A stretch of 64,000 nt of DNA from Thermasporomyces sp036564245. GTDB taxonomy: Bacteria; Actinomycetota; Actinomycetes; Propionibacteriales; Actinopolymorphaceae. Positions 33,722-43,002 of this stretch are shown piece by piece. The DNA lies in the NCBI GenBank assembly GCA_036564245.1, contig DATCKU010000016.1:1-64000 (forward strand). The letters run 5' to 3'. The notes under the pieces were generated by a model. The model ran no database searches. It worked only from the letters and a program-made list of their open reading frames with translations, and had not been told where the DNA came from. Numbering within the stretch: the first letter of the stretch is position 1; each line of letters opens with the position of its first letter. Position numbers and translations under genes: made by a program.

Positions 33722-36135
33722 TGTGACGTCTTCTCCCCGGTGTCTTCGGCGTGATCTTCGGCCCCCGTCGTACCAGCCGCTGGCACGCTGACCACTGTCG
33801 TGTCGTCCGGCGACGCGCTGACTGCTGGCACGGCGACCACCGTCGTCTCGTGAGCGGTCACGTCGCTCGCTGTCTCGTCGTGTGGCGTACCGCCGGTCTG
33901 GATGTCTGCCTCGGCGGGGCCAGGCGACTCGGACGCAGAGTCCTCGGACGCAGAATCCTCGGACGCTGCCTCCTCGGAGGCTTGCGAACCCTGAGACGCT
34001 TGGGTGGCGTGTGTGGTGCCGGCGGGTGCTTCCGTCACAGCCTCGTCCGTACCGGTCGCCTTGGCCTGGTCGTCGGTCTCCACGTCCACCACGGCCCCGG
34101 CCACCGCCACCTGCGGGCGGATCGCGGCACGCATCCGCTCCAGCGGTGGCGGGTCGGCCGGACCCAGCAGACGCACCCGCAGCGTCACGCGCTCGGATGC
34201 GGCGGGATCCGCGCCGCCACGGCCGGCCTCGAGGAGGGACTCGAGCCCACGCCCGTCCATGGAGACGAGATACCCGCCTCGGCTCGAGGGATACCGTCGA
34301 GCGAAATCCTCTGCGCTGAGGCCGCCAGGGTTCGTGACACCGTACGGCCGACCGGTCGCGAGGAAGTCGGTGATGAGACTCGACACGTCACAGAGCAGGA
34401 CGTCGGCGGCGGCGAAGCAGGCGTACACGCTGAAGTACGGACCCGGTGCGATCACATGCTGGCGGGCAGATGCAGCGGGGGCACCCGCCACCGAGCTTGT
34501 CGAAGCTGTCGACGGCCCGGCTGGCGCCAGGTGCTGGCTCGCCCAGATGTCGAGAGCCGCGACCTGCTCCGCACGCGAGGTGTACACAGGCGAGCCCGCG
34601 ACCTCCAGGTCGTCGCGCGCGCCCACGTAAGGCTCCGCGGGTGCCACCGGCTCCGGTGGCACCGGTGCACCGAGCAGCTGCAGGATCTCCTGGTGCGCTC
34701 TCGCCACGGCGGGATCGCGGGAGCCGGTCAGCGGGTGCGGACGGTAGATGATCCGAACGTCAGGCTGCGCGAGAAGCATCCGCACCAGGGCGACGCCGCC
34801 GCGTGCCAGCGAGCTCTGGTACGGCTCGTCACCGTAGCCTTCCCAGGTCGGCGCGTAGAGCACGGTGAGCGGTGACTTCCCAGCCGGGCCGCGGCCGTCC
34901 CCAGTAGGTGTCGGCGTCGCCTCCGTCGCGACACCCGCTGTGTACGCCGGCCGCGGCGTCGCCTCCCGCAACCGCTCCAACCTCGTGAGCGCGTCGAGCT
35001 GCGGACGACCGATCTCGAGGATGCGTACGTGGTCGAGGTTCAGGCCCGCCGACGTGAAGCGGTCCCGCGCCGCCGGTCCGGCGACCCAGATCTCGTCGTA
35101 GGCCCGCAGGAACGGATTCGTCGTGACGGACTTGTCGCTGTCGCCGTGCCCCAGGAACACGTGGCGGACGCCAGAGCGCCGCAGCATGTGCAGGTTGTTG
35201 GTGGCGTGCGCGACGTAGAGGGCCACGCGCAACCGTGGGAGCGGAAGGCCCATCAACACCATGCTCCGCTCGATGCACAGGACCGGCAGCCGGGTGGGGC
35301 CGAGCCGCATGAGCGTCTCACGGTCACGGAGGATGACGACGGCGGGAATCTCGAGTCGCTCGACGGCCTCGATCCAGGTCTCCAACTGGTAGAGCGTGTC
35401 CGGCCGCCCGCCGAAGTAGAGCGCGACCTCGGGGGACAGCGCGTCGAGCGCCTCCTGCACAGCAGCGGTGAACCGGAGCTTCGTGAGCCGAAGCATCGCG
35501 AACGAGGCCCACGCGAGCGCCCCGACAGCTGCGGCAAGGACGAGAATCGTCGCGACCGCGCCGACGACGAGCGCGGCGAACGTGTCCGCGAGAACGGCGA
35601 CGCCGGCACCCGCGACGAGCAGGACGTCCGGGCAACCCAGGACCTCGTGCAGGTGGCGGCCGAGCAAGGGGTGGGGCGCCCGCGGAATCTGAACCGACGC
35701 AAGCGGCAGCCCACGGGTCACCACCGGCATCTTGCGCTGCCGTTGGACGAGCTCGGCCAACGCCACGCCGATGGTCCGAAGGAGCACGACGACCGCCAGC
35801 GCGACGAATGCGGTGACGAACCACCGCGGTCCGACGTCGCCGCGCTCCACCAATACGAGCGCCGCCACCGCGCGCACGACGCCTCGCCAGCTCGGGCCGA
35901 CTCCCAACCGGTTGGTCGCCCACGCCAGGAACGGCACGCGCCATCCCGCGACCCCCTCGAGCGCTGCAATGGTGAGCGCTGCGAGGCAGAACACCACGGG
36001 TGCCGGCGCCACCGCCGCCACGAGCAGGACGACATAGCCGAGAGCGGTACCTGCACCGAGCGCGAGCATGGACCGAGCCGCCTCGGGTGCGGGTACCCGC
36101 TCGGTCACCTCGATGGTCTGCGCAGATCTGCTCAC
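33718..36135 (-). CDS. CDP-glycerol/ribitol phosphotransferase-like protein, long form with acidic tail
   Basis: Second membrane-anchored polymerase-like protein, about 805 residues. N-terminal helices (TALGYVVLLVAAVAPAPVV; WFVTAFVALAVVVLLRTIGV; ATILVLAAAVGALAW) precede the phosphotransferase domain with RHVFLGHGDSDKSVTTNPFLRAYDEIWVAGPAARDRF, YAPTWEGYGDEPYQ, IIYRPHPLTGSRD and DVLLCDVSSLITDFLATGRPYG. Beyond about residue 700 a low-complexity acidic tail follows, with SEDSA repeats and a Thr/Val/Ala-rich end, absent from the paralog. The start is uncertain; GTG 36135 stands ten bases after the preceding stop. Function in wall-polymer synthesis is inferred from domain and neighbours. Confidence 0.85.
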   Translation of the reverse strand: MSRSAQTIEVTERVPAPEAARSMLALGAGTALGYVVLLVAAVAPAPVVFCLAALTIAALEGVAGWRVPFLAWATNRLGVGPSWRGVVRAVAALVLVERGDVGPRWFVTAFVALAVVVLLRTIGVALAELVQRQRKMPVVTRGLPLASVQIPRAPHPLLGRHLHEVLGCPDVLLVAGAGVAVLADTFAALVVGAVATILVLAAAVGALAWASFAMLRLTKLRFTAAVQEALDALSPEVALYFGGRPDTLYQLETWIEAVERLEIPAVVILRDRETLMRLGPTRLPVLCIERSMVLMGLPLPRLRVALYVAHATNNLHMLRRSGVRHVFLGHGDSDKSVTTNPFLRAYDEIWVAGPAARDRFTSAGLNLDHVRILEIGRPQLDALTRLERLREATPRPAYTAGVATEATPTPTGDGRGPAGKSPLTVLYAPTWEGYGDEPYQSSLARGGVALVRMLLAQPDVRIIYRPHPLTGSRDPAVARAHQEILQLLGAPVPPEPVAPAEPYVGARDDLEVAGSPVYTSRAEQVAALDIWASQHLAPAGPSTASTSSVAGAPAASARQHVIAPGPYFSVYACFAAADVLLCDVSSLITDFLATGRPYGVTNPGGLSAEDFARRYPSSRGGYLVSMDGRGLESLLEAGRGGADPAASERVTLRVRLLGPADPPPLERMRAAIRPQVAVAGAVVDVETDDQAKATGTDEAVTEAPAGTTHATQASQGSQASEEAASEDSASEDSASESPGPAEADIQTGGTPHDETASDVTAHETTVVAVPAVSASPDDTTVVSVPAAGTTGAEDHAEDTGEKTSQ

Positions 36136-36145
36136 GCTCGTTCGC

Positions 36146-37702
36146 CTAGCTCTGCTGGTCTCTGGGCTGACTTCGACTCTCGGACTGGCTTGCGGGTCGG
36201 CTCCCGGGCTGGCTTGCGGGCATGACCGGGACCGGCTCGAGACGTACGTCGACGATGTGACCGGTCTGTTCCGACAGCAACACGTCGAGTGACGCCAGTC
36301 CGACGTCACGAGCCGGCAGCAGGGTATCTGGTGGCTCCTCGCCGAACGCACGGGTCCGCATGGGCGTCTGGGTGCGTTCGGGGTTGATGCAGTTGACCCG
36401 GATCCCGTCCGCCGCCCACTCGTCGGCGAGGGCCTGGGTGAGGTTCACCACTGCCGCCTTCGTGGCGGAGTAGAGGCTGTAGCCCGCCCGGCCGCGCGTG
36501 TAGGAGCTGGAGGTGAAGAGCAGCAGGTGCCCGCCGGACTCGGCGAGGTAGCGATGAGCGGCACGCGCGACATAGACCGGGCCGAGCAGGTTGACCCGGA
36601 CGCTCTCGTCGATGACCTCGTCGGGGCAGTCTGCGAGCGACGCCGTGTGGAGCACACCGGCGGTCACGGCGACGAAGTCGATCCGTCCGGTGCGTTCGTA
36701 CGCCTGCTCCAACGCCTGCCGGACGTGCTCGGGGTTCTCCACGTGCGTGCCGGTGGTCGACCGGCTGTACCGGCACACCGTGGCACCCAGCCGTTCCGCC
36801 GCGTCGGCGATCTCGGCACCGATGCCGTAGCTTCCACCGAAGACCACGAGGGTCCGTCCCCGGAGCAGCTCGCTCGCCTGGTCGGTCGACAGCGGGCTGG
36901 GTGGCGTGTGAGACCCGAGCCGGAACAGCTGGTCGGCCAGGAACACGTCGATCGGGTACGTCACCTTCATGTTGCGCTCCGACCCCTCGACCACGGTGAT
37001 CGGGACGTCGGGGAGGTAGCGCAGCACGACGTAGCAGTCGTCGGTCGCCGTGAAGTTCGGGTCCTTCGCGGCGAGCTCGTACGCGCGACGGATCGTGGAG
37101 AGCCGGAAGGCCTGGGGCGTCTGGCCGCGCCGCAACCGGTCCCGGCGCGGGATGTCGGTGATCAGGCCGTCGTCCACCACGATGATGGTGTCCCCGGCCG
37201 GGATCGCCACGTCGACGGCGGCGTACGAGTCGAGCGCCGCGACGCAGTCGGCGATGATGCGGTGGTCGACCAGCGGGCGTACCGCATCGTGAAACAACAC
37301 CTTGGCCTCGTCCCGGCCGACCGCCTCGATGGCGAGCCGCGTGGTCTCGTTCCGGGTCGCGCCGCCTTCGAGGACCTTGCTCACCTTGCGGAAGCCGGCG
37401 TTCCGGACGATCTTCTCGGCTTCCTCGACCCAGCCCGGGACCATCATGATGATGATCTCGTCGATGTCCGGGGAGGTGTCGAAGACCTCGAGCGTGTGCT
37501 CGAGCAACGGCTTGCCCGCGACCTTGACGAGCTGCTTGGGTACGCGCAGCCCGACCCGCTCACCGGTGCCGCCGGCGAGGATGACGCCGACCGTCCGCAG
37601 CCGCTGCTCCCCTTGTGGCGGACGGGCGCGCTGCGCCGACCCTGACCTCGGGTCTTCGGTGGGCACCGTGTCGGAGCTCGTGTCAGGGCTCGTGTCGGGC
37701 AC
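36146..37702 (-). CDS. Bifunctional ribulose-5-phosphate reductase / CDP-ribitol pyrophosphorylase
   Basis: Makes CDP-ribitol: a reductase produces ribitol 5-phosphate and a cytidylyltransferase couples it to CTP. About 518 residues. The N-terminal IspD/TarI-type domain has VGVILAGGTGERVGLRVPKQLVKVAGKPLLEHTLEVF and VLFHDAVRPLVDHRII. The C-terminal half is a short-chain dehydrogenase with VVFGGSYGIGAEIAD (nucleotide binding) and GYSLYSATKAAVVNL (catalytic Tyr-x3-Lys). This fused order corresponds to Haemophilus Bcs1. GTG 37702 follows AAGGGAAGTG; upstream residues in frame have no domain character. It sits directly before the polymerase-like genes, arguing for a poly(ribitol phosphate)-type wall polymer. 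Confidence 0.88.
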   Translation of the reverse strand: MPDTSPDTSSDTVPTEDPRSGSAQRARPPQGEQRLRTVGVILAGGTGERVGLRVPKQLVKVAGKPLLEHTLEVFDTSPDIDEIIIMMVPGWVEEAEKIVRNAGFRKVSKVLEGGATRNETTRLAIEAVGRDEAKVLFHDAVRPLVDHRIIADCVAALDSYAAVDVAIPAGDTIIVVDDGLITDIPRRDRLRRGQTPQAFRLSTIRRAYELAAKDPNFTATDDCYVVLRYLPDVPITVVEGSERNMKVTYPIDVFLADQLFRLGSHTPPSPLSTDQASELLRGRTLVVFGGSYGIGAEIADAAERLGATVCRYSRSTTGTHVENPEHVRQALEQAYERTGRIDFVAVTAGVLHTASLADCPDEVIDESVRVNLLGPVYVARAAHRYLAESGGHLLLFTSSSYTRGRAGYSLYSATKAAVVNLTQALADEWAADGIRVNCINPERTQTPMRTRAFGEEPPDTLLPARDVGLASLDVLLSEQTGHIVDVRLEPVPVMPASQPGSRPASQSESRSQPRDQQS

Positions 37703-37945
37703 GGTCGCGTCACTTCCCTTCGTGTCGCCGCGTTCACCGGACGTCGCAATCCCGCCGCAAAACGACCGCAAATCGGTCTTCAACGCGGTACGTCGTCGTT
37801 CGATCTGTGGGATGGTAGTTGGCCGAGCTTGGAGTCGCCCGGTCACCCGCTGCCACCGGATCCCGTAGCTCGTCGTACCGGCCCGACCACTCGGTCGGGT
37901 CATCCGGGTCGGATGGTCCAGCTCCAGCCACTACCCTCGGGTGGC

Positions 37946-38596
37946 GTGAAACCGTTGGACATCGAGGGCGCGTGGGTGCTGGAGCCCACGATATTCCCAG
38001 ACGAACGTGGAGCCTTCCTCGAGTGGTTCCGCGGCGCGGGCTTCCGCGAGGCGACCGGGCACGACCTCGCGCTCGCCCAGGCGAACTGCTCGATCTCGCG
38101 TCGCGGCGTGCTCCGCGGTATCCACTTCGCCGACGTGCCACCCGGCCAGGCGAAGTACGTGACCTGTGTGCGCGGCGCGGTGCTCGACGTCGTTGTCGAC
38201 ATCCGGCTCGGCTCGCCGACCTTCGGCCGCTCGGAGCTGGTACGACTGGACGACGAGGAGCGCCGGGCGGTGTATCTCTCGGAGGGTCTGGGCCACGGCT
38301 TCCTCGCGCTGACCGACGACGCCACGGTCGTCTACCTGTGCTCGGAACCGTACGCGCCAGCCCGCGAGCACGGCGTCCACCCGCTCGACCAGCAGCTCGG
38401 CATCGCGTGGCCGGCTGGCCTCGACCCTATCCTGTCGCCCAAGGACGCCGCGGCACCCACGCTCGCCGAGGCCGAGCAGCAGGGGCTGCTCCCGTCGTAC
38501 GCCGCCTGCCTGGAGTACCGCGAGAGCCTGCGCGCCAAGACCACCTCGCAGACCACCACGTCGACCAGCTCCCACGATCACGAAGGGACCAGCTGA
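37946..38596 (+). CDS. rfbC: dTDP-4-dehydrorhamnose 3,5-epimerase
   Basis: Third step of dTDP-L-rhamnose synthesis. The cupin-type protein has ERGAFLEWFRGAGFREATGHDLALAQANCSIS, RGVLRGIHFADVPPGQAKYV (catalytic His in RGIHF) and LGHGFLALTDDATVVYLCSEPYAP. The likely start is GTG 37946 (VKPLDIEGAWVLEP), giving about 216 residues; ATG 37913 is an alternative. A Ser/Thr-rich tail follows the domain. It is divergent from the CDP-ribitol gene, across about 240 bases that must hold both promoters, and followed one base later by the large glycosyltransferase gene. Confidence 0.9.
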   Translation: MKPLDIEGAWVLEPTIFPDERGAFLEWFRGAGFREATGHDLALAQANCSISRRGVLRGIHFADVPPGQAKYVTCVRGAVLDVVVDIRLGSPTFGRSELVRLDDEERRAVYLSEGLGHGFLALTDDATVVYLCSEPYAPAREHGVHPLDQQLGIAWPAGLDPILSPKDAAAPTLAEAEQQGLLPSYAACLEYRESLRAKTTSQTTTSTSSHDHEGTS

Positions 38597-38597
38597 C

Positions 38598-40721
38598 GTG
38601 CATGCCGCAGCGCAGTCGGAACCGCGCACGGCGCCCGTCGCCACCGCACCGGAAGCCTGCGACCCGGTTCCCAAGGTCACGGTGGTAGTGCCGGTCTACA
38701 ACCCGGGTCCCTACATCGAGGACTGCATCAAAGCGCTGCTCGGCCAGTCGTTGTCACCACAGGAGTACGAAGTCATCTTCGTCGACGACGGCTCGACCGA
38801 CGAGAGCCCGGAACGGCTGGACCGGCTCGCCGCGGAGCATCCCCACATCCGGGTGATCCACCAGGAGAACTCCGGCTGGCCCGGCAAGCCGCGCAACGTG
38901 GGGATCGATAACGCCCGTGGCGAGTACGTCTTCTTCAACGACCAGGACGACATGCTCGGCGAGCAGGCCCTGGAGCGGATGTACGACTTCGCCAAGGAGC
39001 ACGGCTCCGACATCGTGATCGGCAAGATGGCGGGTCAGGGTCGCGGTGTGCCGCGGGAGTTGTTCCGTCGTACGTACCCCAAGGCCACGCTGGAGACCGC
39101 ACCGCTCATCGACAGTCTCACACCCCACAAGCTGTTCCGTAAGGCCTTCCTCGACGAGCACGGCTTGCGGTTCCCCGAGGGTCGGCGTCGCCTCGAGGAC
39201 CACGTCTTCGTCACCGCCGCGTACTTCGCGGCGACGACCATCTCGGTCCTGAGCGACTACGTGTGCTACTACCACATCCGCCGGGACGACAAGGCCAACG
39301 CCGGCTATCAACGGCTCGACCCCAAGGGCTACTTCGCCAACCTCTGCGAGGCCCTCGACATCGTCGAGGCCAACACCGAGCCCGGGCCGCTGCGTGACCG
39401 GCTGTACCGGCGGTGGTACCGGGTCGAGATGGTGGAGCGGCTGCGCGGCAGGCGGCTGCTGCAGATGCCGGACGCGGATCGGCGGGAGCTGCTGCAGGAG
39501 ATCCGTCGCGTCGTGGGCGAGCGCTTCGGCCCGGGTGTCGCCGCGGGGCTCGCCACCATGCAGCGGATCGTGGGCGCCATCGCCCAGGCGGGCCTGGTGG
39601 ACGATCTGGTCCAGCTCGCCCAGTGGGAAGACAAGATCGGCAACCACGTCGTGCTTCACGACATGGGCTGGCACGCGGGAGCCCTGCGACTCTCGGTCAG
39701 CGCCGAGCTCAGGTCGTCGGGTGAGCCGCTCACCTTCGTCCACCGGGCCGGACGCGACCTGTTGGCACCGCCGCTCTCCGACACCGCGCGCGAAGCCCTC
39801 ACGGCCGATGACCTCGACTGCACGACGCGGCTCGGCAAGTCGCGGATCGACGTGATCCTGCGGTCGCGCGAGACGTCGGAGGAGCACTTCGTGCCGGTGA
39901 CCTTCGCCATCGAGCGCCACCTCGTGCAGGACCAGTCGCGTGAGGCCACAGGCTCCTCCGAGAGCTCAGCACCGCCCGCCGTCGACCAGCCCCTCCGGAT
40001 GGTCATCCAGGGCGTCGCCACGGTCGACGTCATGACGGCGGCTGGCGGTCGTCCGCTGCCCCATGGCGTCTGGGACGTGGTGGTACGCCTGTCGAGCTGC
40101 GGCTGGACGAAGGACGCCCGGCTCGGCGCGGTCCGCTCGAGCCTGGCGTCGCGGCATTGCGTGCCAGCGATCCTCGGGGACCCGCCCGTCGTGGTCACGC
40201 CGTTCTGGACCGAGCCCGGCAACCTCTCGCTCGAGGTGGGCACCCAGGCCAACCGGGTGCCGCACACCTGGGTGGGTCCCGGCACCGCGTCCGTGACCGC
40301 CGCGACCGGTGAGGCCACGCAGACGCTCACGATCCCGCTGCGTGTCGTACTCCCTGGGTCGCTCCCCGTGACCCTCTGCCTCGTCCACGAGCCGTCGCAG
40401 CGCGGCCACGAGATCACCGCCACGCTGGTCCCGGCCGTGACGGACGGGCTGCCGCACGCCGTGCTGGAGGCGAAACTCGAGCCAGCGCGTCTCGGGGCCG
40501 GGCGTCACGCGGTGCACCTTCGGCTCCGTGAGGGGAGCGACCATGTGCAGCTGCCGGCCACGGTGACGGTCCCAGACAAAGCCGGAACGGCCACCGTGGA
40601 GGTCCTGGCCTCCCCCGATACGACGGCCACGACTCCGGATCCGCATCAGCTCCGGCACGCCCGCCTGATGCGCACCGGACGCCGGCTCGCTCGCCGGCTG
40701 CGTCGTGGCCTCGCGAGGTGA
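38598..40721 (+). CDS. Family 2 glycosyltransferase with C-terminal beta-rich domains
   Basis: Large GT2 enzyme of 707 residues. KVTVVVPVYNPGPYIEDCIKALLG, EVIFVDDGSTDESPERLD, HQENSGWPGKPRNVGIDNARGEYVFFNDQDDMLG form the GT-A domain in the first 130 residues. RFPEGRRRLEDHVFVTAAY is the acceptor-side motif, also present in the paralog at 29392-31488. The remainder is helical then beta-rich. The start is GTG 38598, one base after the rfbC stop. With the rhamnose genes around it, rhamnosyl transfer is a reasonable guess, but the donor cannot be read from sequence. The C-terminus (ARLMRTGRRLARRLRRGLAR) is strongly basic and may bind membrane. Confidence 0.88.
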   Translation: MHAAAQSEPRTAPVATAPEACDPVPKVTVVVPVYNPGPYIEDCIKALLGQSLSPQEYEVIFVDDGSTDESPERLDRLAAEHPHIRVIHQENSGWPGKPRNVGIDNARGEYVFFNDQDDMLGEQALERMYDFAKEHGSDIVIGKMAGQGRGVPRELFRRTYPKATLETAPLIDSLTPHKLFRKAFLDEHGLRFPEGRRRLEDHVFVTAAYFAATTISVLSDYVCYYHIRRDDKANAGYQRLDPKGYFANLCEALDIVEANTEPGPLRDRLYRRWYRVEMVERLRGRRLLQMPDADRRELLQEIRRVVGERFGPGVAAGLATMQRIVGAIAQAGLVDDLVQLAQWEDKIGNHVVLHDMGWHAGALRLSVSAELRSSGEPLTFVHRAGRDLLAPPLSDTAREALTADDLDCTTRLGKSRIDVILRSRETSEEHFVPVTFAIERHLVQDQSREATGSSESSAPPAVDQPLRMVIQGVATVDVMTAAGGRPLPHGVWDVVVRLSSCGWTKDARLGAVRSSLASRHCVPAILGDPPVVVTPFWTEPGNLSLEVGTQANRVPHTWVGPGTASVTAATGEATQTLTIPLRVVLPGSLPVTLCLVHEPSQRGHEITATLVPAVTDGLPHAVLEAKLEPARLGAGRHAVHLRLREGSDHVQLPATVTVPDKAGTATVEVLASPDTTATTPDPHQLRHARLMRTGRRLARRLRRGLAR

Positions 40722-40756
40722 GAGCGCGCCGGCCGGGCACGCCCGGGCAGCTCGAC

Positions 40757-41833
40757 CTAGCGCAACCGCCTGACCAACCCGGGCGCACCCGGGATCTTGC
40801 GCAGGAACGGCGCACGACGCACGAGCTTGCGCAACGTCTGACTGTCGCCGCCCGACGCCTCGTCGGCGTGTGAGGGTCGAGAAGCGCCACCTCGACCGCC
40901 GCGCACGTCGCAGGCGGCCGTCCCGGAAGGCACCCCAGCCCGAGTCTGCCGAGCTGCGGCGGCACGCTGCCGGGCCAGGGCCAGCATGCGCTGCTCGCCT
41001 ACTGCCACCGACGAGTCGTACTCGGTGTCTCGACCGGCCCGGGGATCCGGTACCCAGTCCACCAGCGTCGGCCGAGGCGTATCCGCCAACAGTCGCGCGA
41101 CATCGGCCCTGAGCTGCTCCCGGCCGTAGGACGCCGCACCACCGCCTCCGGCCTGTCCGGCGTCTCGAGCCGCGACCAGATTCGACCAGAACGGTGCCGA
41201 CAGCAGCACCTCAGGCTCCATCGCGCAGGTCCGGGTCAGCAGCTGCTCCGGGACCTGTTGCGGATCCTTGAGCAGGAACGTGTCCATGATCTCGTCGTAG
41301 TGGTCCTCGAGCACCGTGTTGCTGGGGTCGGCGCCGAACACGACCATCACGCCGGTAGGCCGGGTGTTCATGACGGCGAGCTGCAGATCCGGCCGGTATC
41401 GCTGGAGCACCGGGATGATCTTGTAGACGTCGCCGGTCCAGGCTCCCGTGTGCCGGTCGCGGGCTGCCTCGTCGACGTTGCGTGGCAGCTGGTCGTCGAA
41501 GACGATCACGCTCGACCAGTCGGCGTACCGTTCGGTGTTGATGAAGTCGCGCAGGACGTACTCGAAAAGGTGCATGCCGTCGATGAACGCCATGTCGACC
41601 GGGCACCCGCGGAAGTGAGCCATCGGGTCCTCCCGCGCGAAGAAGTCGTCGCTCGTCGCCCGAACCAGCTGAAGGTTGCAGTTCAGCTCCTGGACCACCT
41701 TGAAGGCCGGGTCCACCGCGATGGTGGCAGCCCGCGACAGCCTGAGGCTGCGGCCGTCGTTGACGCCGATCTCGAGATACGTTCGGGGCCGGTAGACCTG
41801 GTGCAGCTCGTGCAGGAACTCGTGGCGACGCAC
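40757..41833 (-). CDS. SAM-dependent methyltransferase-like protein (Methyltransf_24 type)
   Basis: A 358-residue protein. The first 200 residues form a class I methyltransferase fold with motif I YLEIGVNDGRSLRLS, an acidic post-strand (AVDPAFKVV), and VDMAFIDGMHLFEYVLRDF, typical of cell-surface-polysaccharide methyltransferases. The following part is unassigned; the final 100 residues are Ala/Gly/Arg-rich. The start is GTG 41833 with GGGGAGTG upstream. It is convergent with the glycosyltransferase gene (35 bases apart) and upstream of the dTDP-rhamnose genes rfbDBA. A role in methylating the wall glycan is inference. Confidence 0.75.
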   Translation of the reverse strand: MRRHEFLHELHQVYRPRTYLEIGVNDGRSLRLSRAATIAVDPAFKVVQELNCNLQLVRATSDDFFAREDPMAHFRGCPVDMAFIDGMHLFEYVLRDFINTERYADWSSVIVFDDQLPRNVDEAARDRHTGAWTGDVYKIIPVLQRYRPDLQLAVMNTRPTGVMVVFGADPSNTVLEDHYDEIMDTFLLKDPQQVPEQLLTRTCAMEPEVLLSAPFWSNLVAARDAGQAGGGGAASYGREQLRADVARLLADTPRPTLVDWVPDPRAGRDTEYDSSVAVGEQRMLALARQRAAAARQTRAGVPSGTAACDVRGGRGGASRPSHADEASGGDSQTLRKLVRRAPFLRKIPGAPGLVRRLR

Positions 41834-41972
41834 TACGCAACACTCCCCGTGGAATCAGTCACACTCCGAGCACGACAGGTGACAACGAGTAGCATGACAC
41901 GCGAGTGCGGCGCGCGTGCGTCCGGGGAGTCGCGAGGGCTGGGAGTGTCGACACTCTGCGACCGGACGGTCG

Positions 41973-42881
41973 TCACACGAGAGTGGGGAACGCTGCGCGC
42001 AGGGCGTCCTGCCAGTGCCGGATCGGGGCGACGCCGAGCTCGGCCCACCGCTCGTGGCCGAGCACGCTGTAGGCGGGTCTCGGTGCAGGTCGAGGGAACG
42101 CGGCCGTCGTCGTGGGGCGGACGCGGTCCGGGTCGGCGCCCAGCAGCTCGAACACGCATCTCGCGAGCTCGTACCACGTCGCCTCGCCCGAGCTCGTCGC
42201 GTGGAACACCCCACGGGCCCGGCTGTCGCGACCGACCAGGACGAGGCGCTCGGCGACGTCGACGGTCCAGGTCGGCTGGCCACGCTGGTCGGCGACGACG
42301 TCCAGGGTCTCGCGTTCGGCCTCCAGGCGGATCATCGTCCGGACGAAGTTGTTGCCGTGCGCTCCGTAGAGCCATGCCGTCCGCACGATCACACCCGTGT
42401 CCGGAAGGGTCTTAAGAACCGCCTGCTCACCGGCCAGCTTGGTGCGGCCGTACGCCGTGCGTGGGTCCGGCTTGGCGTCCTCGGCGTAGGGCGTCAGCAC
42501 CTCACCGATCCCGCCGGCCTCGACGACGTCGCCGGTACGGCCCTGCTCCGCAGCGGGTCGGCCGCCGAAGACGTAGTCGGTGGACACGTGCACCAGGCGG
42601 GCGCCCGACGCTGCGCATGCCTCAGCCAGCACCCGGGGACCGACACCGTTGACCTGGAAGGCTTCCGGCTCACGCGTCTCCGCATCGTCCACGGCCGTCC
42701 ACGCGGCGCAGTTGACGACCACCTGCGGCGCGTGTGCGGCCAATGCCGCCGACACAGCCGAGGCGTCGGTGATGTCGAGCTCGGTCCTGGCGAGCCCCAC
42801 GACGTCCTCGCCGTCGGCCCGGAGCCGGTCCACGACGTCGCGTCCGAGCATTCCGGCGGCACCGGTCACGAGCCACTTCAC
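41973..42881 (-). CDS. rfbD: dTDP-4-dehydrorhamnose reductase
   Basis: Last step of dTDP-L-rhamnose synthesis, NAD(P)H-dependent. The 302-residue extended SDR protein has VTGAAGMLGRDVVD (nucleotide binding), LVHVSTDYVFGG, PRTAYGRTKLAGEQAV (catalytic Tyr-x3-Lys), and VRTAWLYGAHGNNFV. The start is GTG 42881 with GAGGAG upstream. It is downstream of rfbB on the same strand, separated by about 115 bases, with no overlap. Confidence 0.93.
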   Translation of the reverse strand: MKWLVTGAAGMLGRDVVDRLRADGEDVVGLARTELDITDASAVSAALAAHAPQVVVNCAAWTAVDDAETREPEAFQVNGVGPRVLAEACAASGARLVHVSTDYVFGGRPAAEQGRTGDVVEAGGIGEVLTPYAEDAKPDPRTAYGRTKLAGEQAVLKTLPDTGVIVRTAWLYGAHGNNFVRTMIRLEAERETLDVVADQRGQPTWTVDVAERLVLVGRDSRARGVFHATSSGEATWYELARCVFELLGADPDRVRPTTTAAFPRPAPRPAYSVLGHERWAELGVAPIRHWQDALRAAFPTLV

Positions 42882-42990
42882 CTACGTACGCTCCTCACTC
42901 TCCCCCGCCCAGTCACCGGCGAGGTGTGCGCGTGTTCTGTGAGCCTGGAAGGGCCTCCACGCCCGCTTAAGGAGGCGAGAACCTTCGATA

Positions 42991-43002
42991 CGTGGTCATT
43001 TC
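42991..43002. repeat. Solo AATGACCACG repeat at the rfbB end
   Basis: On the minus strand GAAATGACCACG; its TGA is the rfbB stop codon. Same core as the other dispersed copies. Confidence 0.5.

Noticed and set aside
37829..37945. Longer rfbC start
   Set aside because: The upstream residues are Pro/Arg-rich and not part of the epimerase; the GTG at 37946 matches the family start.
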